Assembly: GCA_963758365.1 (NCBI GenBank) | Contig: CAVWVB010000001.1 | Location: 2,604,001 to 2,668,000 of the forward strand | Direction: 5' to 3' | From: Dokdonella_A sp963758365 | GTDB taxonomy: Bacteria > Pseudomonadota > Gammaproteobacteria > Xanthomonadales > Rhodanobacteraceae | DNA length: 64,000 bases | Shown: positions 9,589-20,000 of the stretch, in pieces | Position numbering within the stretch: position 1 is the first letter of the stretch | Layout: each line of letters begins with the position of its first letter | Notes under the pieces: model-generated | The model's database searches: none | What the model was told of the DNA's origin: nothing | What the model saw: the letters and a program-made list of their open reading frames with translations, nothing else | Translations under genes and position numbers: made by a program

Positions 9589-10523
9589 ATCCGCTGCCGC
9601 AGGCCTCGAGCTTCGCCGCGAGCATCGACGCGCTGTTCGATGCGATGCTCGCGCTGAGCGCGCTCGTCGTGCTGGGCGTGTTCGTCGCGATCGTCTGGTT
9701 CGGCGTCAGGTACCGGCACGGCAGTGCGGCCGATCGCAGCGGCGAATCGCATCGCGATCTCGGGATCGAAACGAGCTGGACGCTGATTCCGTTGCTGCTG
9801 TTCATGGGCCTGTTCGCCTGGAGCATCTACCTCTGGCGCGACCTGCGCACGCCGCCCGCCGATGCCGACACGATCTACGTCGTCGCCAGGCAATGGATGT
9901 GGAAAGTGCAGCACGCCGGCGGCCAACGCGAGATCAATGCGCTGCATGTCCCGCTCGGCAAACCCGTGCGCCTGCTGATGACTTCGCAGGACGTGATCCA
10001 CAGCTTCTACGTGCCCGCGTTCCGCATCAAGCAGGACGTGCTGCCCGGGCGCTATGCGCAGATGTGGTTCAAGGCGACGCGCACGGGCCGCTTCGATCTT
10101 TTCTGTGCCGAGTTCTGCGGCACCGGACATTCGCGCATGGGCGGCACAGTGGTGGTCATGCAGCCCGCTGCCTATGCCGACTGGCTGCAGAATCACGCCA
10201 GCGAGGGACTCGCGGCGCAGGGTGCGGCGCTGTTTCGCCGCTTCGGCTGCAGCGGCTGCCACGGCGCGCAGTCGGGCGTGCATGCGCCAAGCCTGGAGAA
10301 TCTCTACGGCAGCAGCGTGCCGCTCGCGGACGGCAGCCAGGTTCGCGCCGACGAGCGCTATCTGCGCGATTCGATCCTGCTGCCGAACAAGCAGGTGGCT
10401 GCAGGCTACGTGCCCGTGATGCCGAGCTACGCGGGCCGCATCAGCGAGGAAGACGTGCTGGCCCTGGTCGCCTATCTCAAATCGCGCCGCACGCAACCGG
10501 AGACCGCCGATGACGCCCGTTGA
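9585..10523 (+). CDS. coxB: Cytochrome c oxidase subunit II with fused cytochrome c domain (caa3 type)
   Basis: 312 residues. Two N-terminal membrane helices, a cupredoxin domain with CuA ligands in CAEFCGTGHSRMGG and an upstream His in QDVIHSFYVP, and then a cytochrome c domain with CSGCH near residue 223 and a distal Met near VMPSY. The fused haem domain makes this a caa3-type oxidase that can receive electrons directly from alternative complex III. The end overlaps coxA by 14 bases. Confidence 0.95.
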   Translation: MNPLPQASSFAASIDALFDAMLALSALVVLGVFVAIVWFGVRYRHGSAADRSGESHRDLGIETSWTLIPLLLFMGLFAWSIYLWRDLRTPPADADTIYVVARQWMWKVQHAGGQREINALHVPLGKPVRLLMTSQDVIHSFYVPAFRIKQDVLPGRYAQMWFKATRTGRFDLFCAEFCGTGHSRMGGTVVVMQPAAYADWLQNHASEGLAAQGAALFRRFGCSGCHGAQSGVHAPSLENLYGSSVPLADGSQVRADERYLRDSILLPNKQVAAGYVPVMPSYAGRISEEDVLALVAYLKSRRTQPETADDAR

Positions 10524-12126
10524 CGCCCGGCCCGCACGGCCGCCGAGCTACCTCGCGGACGGCAGCAGCCTGCGCTCCTGGCTGCTCACCCACGATCACA
10601 AGCGCATCGCGATCCTGTATGCGATCGCGATCACCGGCTTCTTCGCGCTCGGCGGCATCGCCGCGGCGATGATCCGGCTGGACCTGGTCACGCCGGGCGG
10701 CAACCTGATGAGCGCGGAAACCTACAACAAGGCGTTCACCTTCCATGGCGTGGTGATGGTGTGGTTCTTCCTGATTCCGTCGATTCCGGCCACGCTCGGC
10801 AACTTCCTGCTGCCGCTGATGATCGGCGCGCGCGACGTCGCGTTTCCGCGCCTCAACCTGTTCAGCTGGTACCTGTACATCGGCGGCGGCGCGTTCACGA
10901 TTGCGTGCCTGCTGCTCGGCGGTGTCGATACCGGCTGGACCTTCTACACGCCGTTCTCGACGATGTTCTCCAATTCCAACGTGATCCTCGCCGCACTCGG
11001 CGTGTTCGTCGTCGGCTTTTCGTCGATCCTTACCGGCCTCAACTTCATCGTCACCATCCACACAATGCGCACGCGCGGCATGACCTGGTTCCGCCTGCCG
11101 CTGTTCGTGTGGTCGATGTACGGCGTGGCCCTGGTCATGGTTCTGGCCACGCCGGTCCTCGCGATGACGATGTCGCTGATCGCGCTGGAGCGACTGTTCG
11201 GGGTCGGCATCTTCGACCCTGCGCTGGGCGGCGATCCGCTGCTGTTCCAGCATTTCTTCTGGTTCTATTCGCACCCGGCGGTGTACATCATGATCCTGCC
11301 CGCGATGGGCGTGGTCAGCGAGCTGATCACCGCCGCGGTGCGCCGGCGCATCTTCGGTTACCGGTTCATGGTCTGGTCGATCCTCGGTATCGCGGTGATC
11401 GGCTTCCTGGTCTGGGGCCACCACATGTTCGTGTCCGGGCAGTCGATATACGCGAGCATCGTGTTCTCGATCCTGAGCTTCATCATCGCGGTGCCCTCGG
11501 CGATCAAGGTCTTCAACTGGACCGCGACCCTGTACAAGGGCGACATCCGCTTCGGAGCGCCGATGCTGTACGCGCTCGGATTCGTCGGATTGTTCATGCT
11601 GGGCGGGCTGACCGGACTGTTCCTGGCCGCGACCGCGCTCGACGTCGGTCTCACCGACACCTACTTCGTGGTCGCGCACTTCCACTACATCATGGTCGGC
11701 GGGGCGGTAATGGCGTATCTGGGCGGCCTCCATTTCTGGTGGCCGAAGATCACCGGGCGCATGTATTCGGAAAGCTGGGCGCGCCTTGCCGCGATCCTGA
11801 TGTTCTTCGGCTTCAATCTGACCTTCTTTCCGCAGTACCTGCTCGGCTACGAGGGCATGCCGCGCCGCTACCACGAATACGCGCCGAAATTCCAGACATT
11901 GAACGTGCTGTCGTCCGCCGGTGCCGCGGTGCTCGCGCTGTCGTACCTGATGCCGTTGGCCTACCTGCTGTGGTCGCTGCGCCACGGAGCGCGCGCGGGA
12001 CGCAACCCGTGGCATGCGGCGGGTCTGGAGTGGGAAACCGATTCGCCGCCGCCCACGCACAACTTCGAGCGCGACCCGGTCGTCGAGGACGGACCCTACG
12101 CGTACCCGGTGCCGGATCGAGCATGA
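10510..12126 (+). CDS. coxA: Cytochrome c oxidase subunit I (A2-type haem-copper oxidase)
   Basis: 538 residues, twelve-helix haem-copper oxidase core. Visible ligands are CuB His255 with cross-linked Tyr259 (HPAVY), His304/His305 (GHHMF), and His390/His392 (AHFHY) for the haems. Helix VI reads YSHPAVY, so the D-channel Glu of A1 oxidases (GHPEVY) is replaced by a Tyr-Ser pair at 253-254, the signature of the A2 subfamily, as in caa3 oxidases paired with alternative complex III. The protein reduces O2 and pumps protons. The start ATG lies inside the 3' end of coxB. Confidence 0.96.
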   Translation: MTPVDARPARPPSYLADGSSLRSWLLTHDHKRIAILYAIAITGFFALGGIAAAMIRLDLVTPGGNLMSAETYNKAFTFHGVVMVWFFLIPSIPATLGNFLLPLMIGARDVAFPRLNLFSWYLYIGGGAFTIACLLLGGVDTGWTFYTPFSTMFSNSNVILAALGVFVVGFSSILTGLNFIVTIHTMRTRGMTWFRLPLFVWSMYGVALVMVLATPVLAMTMSLIALERLFGVGIFDPALGGDPLLFQHFFWFYSHPAVYIMILPAMGVVSELITAAVRRRIFGYRFMVWSILGIAVIGFLVWGHHMFVSGQSIYASIVFSILSFIIAVPSAIKVFNWTATLYKGDIRFGAPMLYALGFVGLFMLGGLTGLFLAATALDVGLTDTYFVVAHFHYIMVGGAVMAYLGGLHFWWPKITGRMYSESWARLAAILMFFGFNLTFFPQYLLGYEGMPRRYHEYAPKFQTLNVLSSAGAAVLALSYLMPLAYLLWSLRHGARAGRNPWHAAGLEWETDSPPPTHNFERDPVVEDGPYAYPVPDRA

Positions 12127-12767
12127 ACGCGACCGTCCATCTTGCGGAGCAGTTCGACGACGCGCCGCAGCAGCGCGCGGCCGCGACGCTCGGCATGTGG
12201 GCATTCCTGGCCACCGAGGTCCTGTTCTTCGGCGTGCTGTTCGCGGGATACACGCTGGTGCGGGTGCGTTGGCCGGATGGTTTTGCCGCGGGCAGCCGTC
12301 ACACCGACGTCGTCCTCGGGAGCATCGAGACCGCGGTGCTGCTGAGCAGCAGCTGTCTCGCCGCACTCGCGGTGCGCGAAGTGCAACTCGGAGGCCGGCG
12401 CGTCGCGACCTGGCTGTTGCTGGCCACCGCCGCGCTCGGGGTGACCTTTCTGGTGCTGCACGGATTCGAATACGTCGCCGAGTACCGCGAAGGCCTGGTG
12501 CCGGGATTGCGCTTCACGCAGCAAGGTCCGCATGCACAGGCGATCGAGCTGTTCTTCTTCCTCTACTACGCGATCACCGGCTTCCACAGCCTGCATGTGA
12601 TGATCGGCGTCGGCCTGCTGCTGACGATGTGCTGGCGCACTGATCGCGGCATGCTCGACGCCGACTACCACACGCCGCTGGAACTGGGTGCGTTGTACTG
12701 GCACCTCGTCGATCTGGTCTGGATCTTCGTGTATCCCCTGCTCTATCTGGTCGGGCGCGCGGGATGA
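12123..12767 (+). CDS. coxC: Cytochrome c oxidase subunit III
   Basis: 214 residues with five or more membrane helices, and the subunit III motifs LGMWAFLATEVLFFG near the N-terminus, EYVAEYREGL, and ITGFHSLHVMIG plus YWHLVDLVWIFVYPLLY at the C-terminus. Subunit III stabilises the core and proton uptake. The ATG is shared with the coxA stop and its stop overlaps the next start. Confidence 0.95.
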   Translation: MNATVHLAEQFDDAPQQRAAATLGMWAFLATEVLFFGVLFAGYTLVRVRWPDGFAAGSRHTDVVLGSIETAVLLSSSCLAALAVREVQLGGRRVATWLLLATAALGVTFLVLHGFEYVAEYREGLVPGLRFTQQGPHAQAIELFFFLYYAITGFHSLHVMIGVGLLLTMCWRTDRGMLDADYHTPLELGALYWHLVDLVWIFVYPLLYLVGRAG

Positions 12768-13093
12768 ATGCCCGTGTCGGCAAGACGCGTACGCACCGCA
12801 GCGGACCCGAGCCGCCGTCGCTCGCGGCCAACCTCTGGGTGCTGCTGGCGCTGCTGATCCTGCTCGCGCTGACCGCGGGCAGCGCGTTCATCCCGCTGGG
12901 GATCGCCAACACCCTCGCCAATCTCGGCATCGCGATCGCCAAGGCCCTGCTGGTCATGATCTTCTACATGCGCCTGAAGACCGACAGCCCGCTGCTGCGC
13001 ATGGTGGCCGCGGCCGGTTTCGCCTGGCTGGCGGTCCTGATCGCCCTGTCGCTGGCGGACGTGCTGACCCGGGTTCCACTGCTGACGCCATGA
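12764..13093 (+). CDS. Prokaryotic cytochrome c oxidase subunit IV-like protein
   Basis: 109 residues with three hydrophobic helices (about 26-45, 49-69, 78-98) and the MIFYMRLKTDSPLLRM loop typical of the short bacterial subunit IV (CoxD/CtaF, PF03626 family). It follows subunit III with a 4-base overlap and is the last convincing gene of the act-cox operon. Confidence 0.85.
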   Translation: MNARVGKTRTHRSGPEPPSLAANLWVLLALLILLALTAGSAFIPLGIANTLANLGIAIAKALLVMIFYMRLKTDSPLLRMVAAAGFAWLAVLIALSLADVLTRVPLLTP

Positions 13094-13245
13094 AGACTCC
13101 GCACCTGCGCAAGGGCGACCGTCGCACGAGTCGCCAGACCCGTTCCCGGAGTCGTCGTTCGAGCGGAAGCGCAAATGAGATCGAACAGGTGTTGCGCCCG
13201 CAACGCGCCTTCGCATCGATCGACCCAGGATCCTGACGGTAGTCC

Positions 13246-13971
13246 ATGTTTCCCGACTGGCTGCACACACTTTCCATCCTCGCCCTCGCGGCGGGCTTCG
13301 CCTGCGCGCTGCTGGTCCTATTCGACGTGATCCGTCATCCGCAAAAGATGGCGGTAATGAACGTGGTATGGCCGGTCACCGCGCTGTTCGGCACGGTGCT
13401 CACGGTCTGGGGCTATTTCCGCTACGGCCGTCCGCGCACGCGCGATGCGGAGGCAGACACCAGGCGCGACGCGCCGGACAGCGCGGAAATCCCGTTTCCG
13501 GCGGTCGTCGGCAAGGGCACCCTGCACTGCGGCGCCGGCTGCATGATCGGCGACGTGCTCGCCGAATGGCTCGCCTTTCTGGTGCCGTCGGTCGCGGTCG
13601 GGCTGGGCTGGCACAGCCTGTTTGCCGAAAAGATGTTCGCGGTCTGGGTGCTGGATTTCGTGTTCGCGTTCGTGCTCGGTATCGGGTTCCAGTATTTCGC
13701 GATCGTGCCGATGCGCGGCCTGTCGCCGGGCAAGGGGCTCCTCGAGGCGCTCAAGGCCGACACGCTGTCGCTGGCGTCATGGCAGGTCGGCATGTACGGT
13801 TTCATGGCATTCGCGCAGTTCCACCTGTTCGCCCATCTCCTGCACGTGCGCGCCGAAGTGAACACGCCCGAGTTCTGGTTCGCGATGCAGCTGGCGATGA
13901 TCGCCGGCTTCGTGACCGCGTGGCCGGTCAACTGGTGGCTGATTCGTATCGGCATCAAGGAGGCCATGTAG
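13246..13971 (+). CDS. DUF4396-family membrane protein
   Basis: 241 residues. Helices lie near 7-27, 33-54 and in the C-terminal half. Between them is a cytosolic or periplasmic linker with charged residues, then the GKGTLHCGAGCMIGDVLAEW motif characteristic of DUF4396 (conserved Cys plus GD), and further helices. No biochemical function is established. A metal or copper association is sometimes proposed, and the placement 150 bases after an oxidase operon is compatible but not proof. No strong ribosome binding site precedes the ATG. The gene ends 29 bases from the convergent glucan synthase gene. Confidence 0.8.
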   Translation: MFPDWLHTLSILALAAGFACALLVLFDVIRHPQKMAVMNVVWPVTALFGTVLTVWGYFRYGRPRTRDAEADTRRDAPDSAEIPFPAVVGKGTLHCGAGCMIGDVLAEWLAFLVPSVAVGLGWHSLFAEKMFAVWVLDFVFAFVLGIGFQYFAIVPMRGLSPGKGLLEALKADTLSLASWQVGMYGFMAFAQFHLFAHLLHVRAEVNTPEFWFAMQLAMIAGFVTAWPVNWWLIRIGIKEAM

Positions 13972-14000
13972 ACGCGTCTCATCCGCCCACGCGCAGGTGA

Positions 14001-17000
14001 TCAAGCGCTGGAGTCCGACCCGGAAAGGTCGCGCGGCCAGTCGAGTTCGACATCGTGAACCGAGCGGTCGTCGACGAGCGGAAACTCGAGCGACGGCTGC
14101 TCGATGCCGTCGAGCCGCAGCATTGCCTGCGCCGCGTCGCCAAGGCGGACCGCGATCACGTACTGGCTTTCGCCGTAGCGATAGCGCAGGCGGTAATGCG
14201 GCCAGTGCGCCGGTACGCAGGGCGCCAGACGCATGCGGTCGCCGCGACGCTGCAGCCCGAGCAGCGATTCGGTCAGCAGGCGATACAGCCAGCCGGCCGA
14301 ACCGGTATACCAGGTCCAGCCGCCACGACCGGTATGCGGGGGCACCGCGTAGACGTCGGCCGCGAGCACGTAGGGTTCGACCTTGTAGCGGGCCACGCCT
14401 TCCGCATCCCGCGCGTGGTCGACCGGATTGATCATCCGCACCAGATCCCAGGCGCGCCCGGTTTCGCCGAGCGCGGCGAACGCCATCGCGGCCCAGACGG
14501 CCGCATGCGTATATTGGCCGCCGTTCTCGCGCACACCGGGCACGTATCCGCGGATATAGCCCGGATCCTGGTCCGCGCTGTCGAACGGCGGTGTCAGCAA
14601 TGCGATCAGACCGGCATCGCGGCGTACCAGGAATTCGTCCAGCGATGCCATCGCTTCGCGCGCACGCGCCGGATCGGCGGCGCCCGAAAGCACGGCCCAG
14701 CTCTGCGAGATCGAGTCGATGCGGCAGTCCTCGCTCTGCGCCGAACCGAGCGGCGTACCATCGTCGAACCATGCGCGCCGGTACCAGCGCCCGTCCCAGG
14801 CATGCATTTCGAGATTCGCACCCAGGGTCTGCACCGCCGCCGCGCAGCGGTCGGCGAAGGCCTGCTGACCGCGACCGCGCGCGAGCGCGCCGAAACGGTC
14901 GAGCGTGTGGGACAGGAAGAAACCGAGCCAGACGCTCTCGCCACGGCCGCCGATGCCGACACGATTCATGCCGTCGTTCCAGTCGCCGCTGCCGATCAGC
15001 GGCAACCCGCGCTCGCCGAGCCGTTGCATGCCGCGTTCGAGCGCGAGCACGCAATGCTCGTAAAGGGAATGCTGGCGTCCGACCGGAACCGGCAGGTCGT
15101 AGTGCGACTCCTCGTCCGCGTTGAGCGCGCGGCCATCGATGTAGCGCACGCGCTCGTCGAGCACGCGATGATCGCCGGTGACCTCGACGTAGCGGCACAC
15201 CGCGAGCGGCAGCCAGAGGTAATCGTCCGAACAGCGCGTGCGCACGCCGCGACCGATTGGCGGGTGCCACCAGTGCAGTACGTCGCCTTGCACGAACTGG
15301 TGCGCCGCACTGAGCAGCAGGTGCTCACGGGTCAATTGCGGTGCCGCGTGCACGGTCGCCATCGTGTCCTGCAACTGGTCGCGAAAACCGAATGCGCCGC
15401 CGGACTGGTAGTAGCCGCTGCGCGCGAAGTACCGGCACGCGAGCGTCTGGTAGACGAGCCAGCCGTTCACGAGCAGGTCGATTCCGGGCTCGGGCGTCTC
15501 GACCTCGAGCGAACCCAGCATGGTGCGCCAGTGACGGCGCACGTCGTCGAGCGCAGTCGCGGTCTGCGCTGCGCCGCGGGAACGCCGCGCGAGGTCCAGG
15601 GCGCCCTTGAAGTCGACCGCGGCGCCGAGACGGAAGCAGGTCTCGAACGTCGCGTCGGCGGCCAGATCGACTGCAAGCTGCAACGCCGCACACGGATCAA
15701 GGCCGACACCGAGCCGACCCGATAGATGCGCACGCTGCAGCGCGGCCGGTGCGCCGAGGTCGCCGTTGCGACCGAGGAATTCGACGCGGTCGGCGGTGCA
15801 ACTGCGCTCGTCCGCGTCGACATCGAAGAACGCGGTGCGGCCGGGAAACTCGACGTTGTAGGGATTGCGCGCGAGCATTGCGCCGGCGCCATCGGTTTCG
15901 CTGGCCACGTGCATGTGCGATCGCGCGCGCAGATCACCCAGCACCCACTCGACGTAACCGGTCAGCGAAAGCCGCCGCGCGCGTCCGGACCGGTTGCGCA
16001 GCTTGATCTGCGTGTACTTGACCGCGTCCTCGAGCGCGACGAAAACGCACACCTCGCTGGCGATACCGTCCTCGACGTGCTCGTAGACGCTGTAGCCGAA
16101 GCCATGCCGGGTACGGTAGGAACCGCTGCCGCGACACGGCAGCGGCAGCGGCGACCAGACCAGGCCGGTTTCCTCGTCGCGCAGATAGAACGCCTCGCCG
16201 CTCGCATCGGCGACCGGGTCGTTGTACCAGGGCGTGAGGCGGAACTCGTGCGCGTTCTCGAACCAGGTGTATCCGGCCGCGCTTTCGCTGACCACGCTGC
16301 CGATGCGTGCATTGGCCATTACGTTGGCCCAGGGCGCGGGCGTCGGCGCCCCTTCGCGCAGCACGATCACATACTCGCGTCCGTCCGCGGCAAAGCCGCC
16401 CACGCCGTTGTCGAACTGACGCGATTCGCCGCGGCTCGCCGCCGCATCTTCGCTTGGCGCGGGTGCGCGTATCGGCGCCTGCTGCAACGCGGACTGACTG
16501 TCGAGAGCGAGCATCGTCGCGGCGGGCGAGCCGCGCTCGGGCGAGAGCAACGGCGCGCTGCGTTCGCGCGGAACGTGCCGGCCGACCTGCGCGGCCAGCT
16601 TGCCCGCCGCGTCGTTGAGTACGACACGCGCCACCGATTGCACCAGAATGCGGTCTTCCTGCGTGATCTGGTGCGCGGCGCGCACGAAGATTCCGCCGCG
16701 CTGGTTGAGCATGTGCGACTCGGGACCGGCGCCGATCAGGCCGAGAATCTGGTCCTGCAGGTTTTGCCGGTAGCCGCTGCGTTCGTCGTTCCATATCACC
16801 AGATCGGTCTCGAGTCCCTTGAGGCGCCAGTACGCGTGCGCCTGGACCATCTGCCGCACGAGCTCGAAATTCTCGGCATCGGTGACCTGCAACAGCACGA
16901 TCGGAAGGTCGCCGGAAATCTGATGTCCCCACAGGCCCGATTGCCCGCGCCGGTTCTGCAGCAGCACGTCGGAAGCCGCGCGCAGGAACGGATGCGCATA

Positions 17001-20000
17001 GACCATGAGTCCGGCGAGCCGCTCGAACAGGCGCGCATCGGCCTGCGACGCATTGATCTGGCGGCGCACGACTTCGCTGTGCGTCCAGGCAAGATCGAAC
17101 ACGCGATCGGCGAGGTGGCGATCGCGATACTTGTCGATGAGCAGCGCACAGGCCGCACGATCGGTCCCCACGCCGGTGACCATGTCGATTACCGCGCCCT
17201 GTTCGGGCGCCAGCGTGAGGCGGGTGCGGATCGCGACGATCGGGTCGAGCACCGAACCGTCGGAATCGGACAGCGCCTCGACCGTGGTGAGCGCGCGCGG
17301 CGTGCGTGCGGTGTTGCCGCGGCCCAGAAACAGCGCGCGGTCGGTTTCGTACGATATCGCGGCGACGTCCGCCTCGTGGACCGCGACCAGGTGGAACATC
17401 CACGGCGGAATCTCCTCGCGCGAACGCGGCCGGCGCGTGCACACGATGGCCTGCCGCTCGCGCACGATCTCGGTCTGCACGAACAGGTTGCTGAAAACCG
17501 GATGCAGCTCGTCCGAGATCGCCGGCGCGAGTACGACCTCGGCATAGGTCGTGATCTCGATCGTGCGCCGGCGCGCGCTGCGGTTGGCGACATGCAGACG
17601 CCGCAATTCGATGTCGTCCTCGGCCGAAACCGCGATTTCCAGATGCATGTCGTAGCCGTGGCGGCGTCCGCGGAACTCGGCCTTGGCATCGGAGAAGATC
17701 GCCTCATAGCGCGCGACCGGGACACAGGCCGGCTGGTAGGCCGCCGACCAGTAGTCGCCGTTCTCGACGTCGCGCAGATAGCAGAAACTGCCCCACGGAT
17801 CGCGCGTGCCGTCTTCGCGCCAGCGCGTCACGGCCATGTCGCGCAGGCGACTGTAGCCGCCGCCCGCGCTGCTGAGCAGGGCGTGATAACGGCCGTTGGA
17901 CAACAGCTGGACCGCGGGCCTGCTCGTCTGCGGATTGGTGAACACGCGCAACTGGGTCTCCGCGGCGGCCGCGGTCTGGCGCGCATCGTCGCGTTCGGGC
18001 TCGTGCGGATGAAACACGCCCGTGCGCGGGATGCGCTCCTGCAGCAGCAGCAGCGTGGCCTGGAACTCCGGATCGGCATTGAAGCGCCGCTGCATCGGCT
18101 TTTCGCGAAGCAGGTGCGCGAGGGCGAGCAACCCCATGCCCTGGTGATGCGCCATGTACGAACGCACGAGCGCGTGGTCCTGACCAGGCGGAATGCGCGC
18201 CGGCGTGTAGTCGATCGCCTCATGCAGGCCGAAGCGTCCTCCGAATCCGGATGCGGTAAGCCGAAGCAGGTTTTCGCACGCGGCTTCCGGAGCGACCATC
18301 AGCGCCATCATGCTCGCATAGGGCGCGACGACGAGATCCTGTCCGAGGCCGCGCTTGAGACCGAGACCGGGAACGCCGAACGCACGGTACTGGTAGTTCA
18401 TGCGCGCATCGACCGCGTTGTATCCCGACTCGGAGATGCCCCAGGGCACGCCGCGCTGCGCGCCATAGTGGATCTGCGCGCGCACCGCATGGCGCGCGGT
18501 CTGGTCGAGCAGCGTATCCGGATAGCTCGGCATGACGAGCTGCGGCATCAGGTACTCGAACATCGAGCCGCTCCACGACAACAGGGTCGCCTCGCCATCG
18601 ACGTCGGTCAGCAGCCGACCCAGCGCAAACCAGCTCTCCTCGGGCAACTGGCCCTGCGCGATCGCGACGAAACAGCACAGTCGCGCTTCGGACGCGAGAA
18701 GGTCGTAGTAGCCGGGATCGAGACGGCGTTCGTCGACGTTGTAGCCGATCGACAGCAGGTGCCGCGCGCGGTCGTAAAGGAAACCGAATTCCATCAGCGC
18801 GCACTCGCCGACGACATCGGCTAGACGTTCGAGCGCCTGGATGCGCTCTTCGGCGGCGACGCGCGCCACCGCGTCGGGAGCATGCAGGCATTCGCGCAGC
18901 GTCGGTCCGGCCTGTTGCGCCTGCGGGGACGTGTCGCTCGCGGCGAAACGCAGCGCTTCGTCGCGTCCGGCGCTGCAGGCCTGGACCAGGGCCAGCGGCC
19001 AGTGCAGCGAGTCGACCTCGCCGTCCGCGGCCGCCGCCGGCCACGCAACCGAAATTGCCTCGGCGTGCGTGAGCAGTGCGTCCAGCGCCTGCGCGATTCC
19101 GGCTGCGCCGGTTGCGGCAGCCGACCGCGAAGCGTCGAGGGCCGTCGCGAACGCGTCGAGCGCGCGCTGCATCGTCTCGCCGGCCGGACCGGATCGTCGG
19201 CAGTCTTCGTCGAGTACCGCGAATGTGTCGGCGATGCCTTCCAGCAGCGGATTGGCGATGGCCGGCGCGTCGACCAGCGCGAGCAGGCCCTGGCGCAGGG
19301 TCAGCAGGTGCCCCGCGAGATTGCCGCTGTCGACGCTCGAGATGTAGCGCGGCGCGAGCGCTTCGAGCGTCTGCGTGTCGTACCAGTTGTAGAAATGCCC
19401 GCGGTGCCGCGGCAGCCGCTGCAGCGTGGCCAGCGTGCGTTCGAGACGCTCGATCAATGCCGCGGTGGTGAGATACCCGAAATCGTGCGCGGCCAGCGCC
19501 GCTAGCAGCGACAATCCGATGTTGGTCGGCGACGTGCGTCGTGCGAGGAGCGGTGCCGGATGCTCCTGCAGATTGTCCGGCGGCAGCCAGTGATCCTCGG
19601 CACGCATGCTGACTTCGAAGAACGCCCAGGTACGCCGCGCGAGCGCGCGCAGGAATGCGATCCTCGAAGCGGACAACGCGGCCTGGCGCAAACGTGGTGG
19701 CCTGCCGAGCCAGGCCATCAGGGCCGGCGACAGCAGCCACAGCACGAGCACCGGACCGGCAATCCACAGCGAAGACGGATTCACGCGCAACAGCGCGACG
19801 CCGGTTGCGATCGCGAACGCCGGTGCGAACACCATGCCGCGCAGTTCCGCGCCGGCCGCCCCGGCGAGGCTGCGCTCGACTTCACTGGACGGATTCCACT
19901 GCAATAGATGGCGGCCGCTGACCAGCATCCGCCACAGGCTGCGCGCGATCGCCGCGAGACTGAACGCGGCTTCGTAGGGCAGGCAGGCCAGTTCGATCGC

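Noticed and set aside
13090..13236. 48-codon frame coupled by ATGA to the subunit IV stop
   Set aside because: Product is Arg/Ser-rich with no motif or helix, and ATGA overlaps arise by chance; not listed as a gene.
17041..17060. TTGAT/ATCAA half sites inside coding regions
   Set aside because: No second half site, and they lie inside genes.
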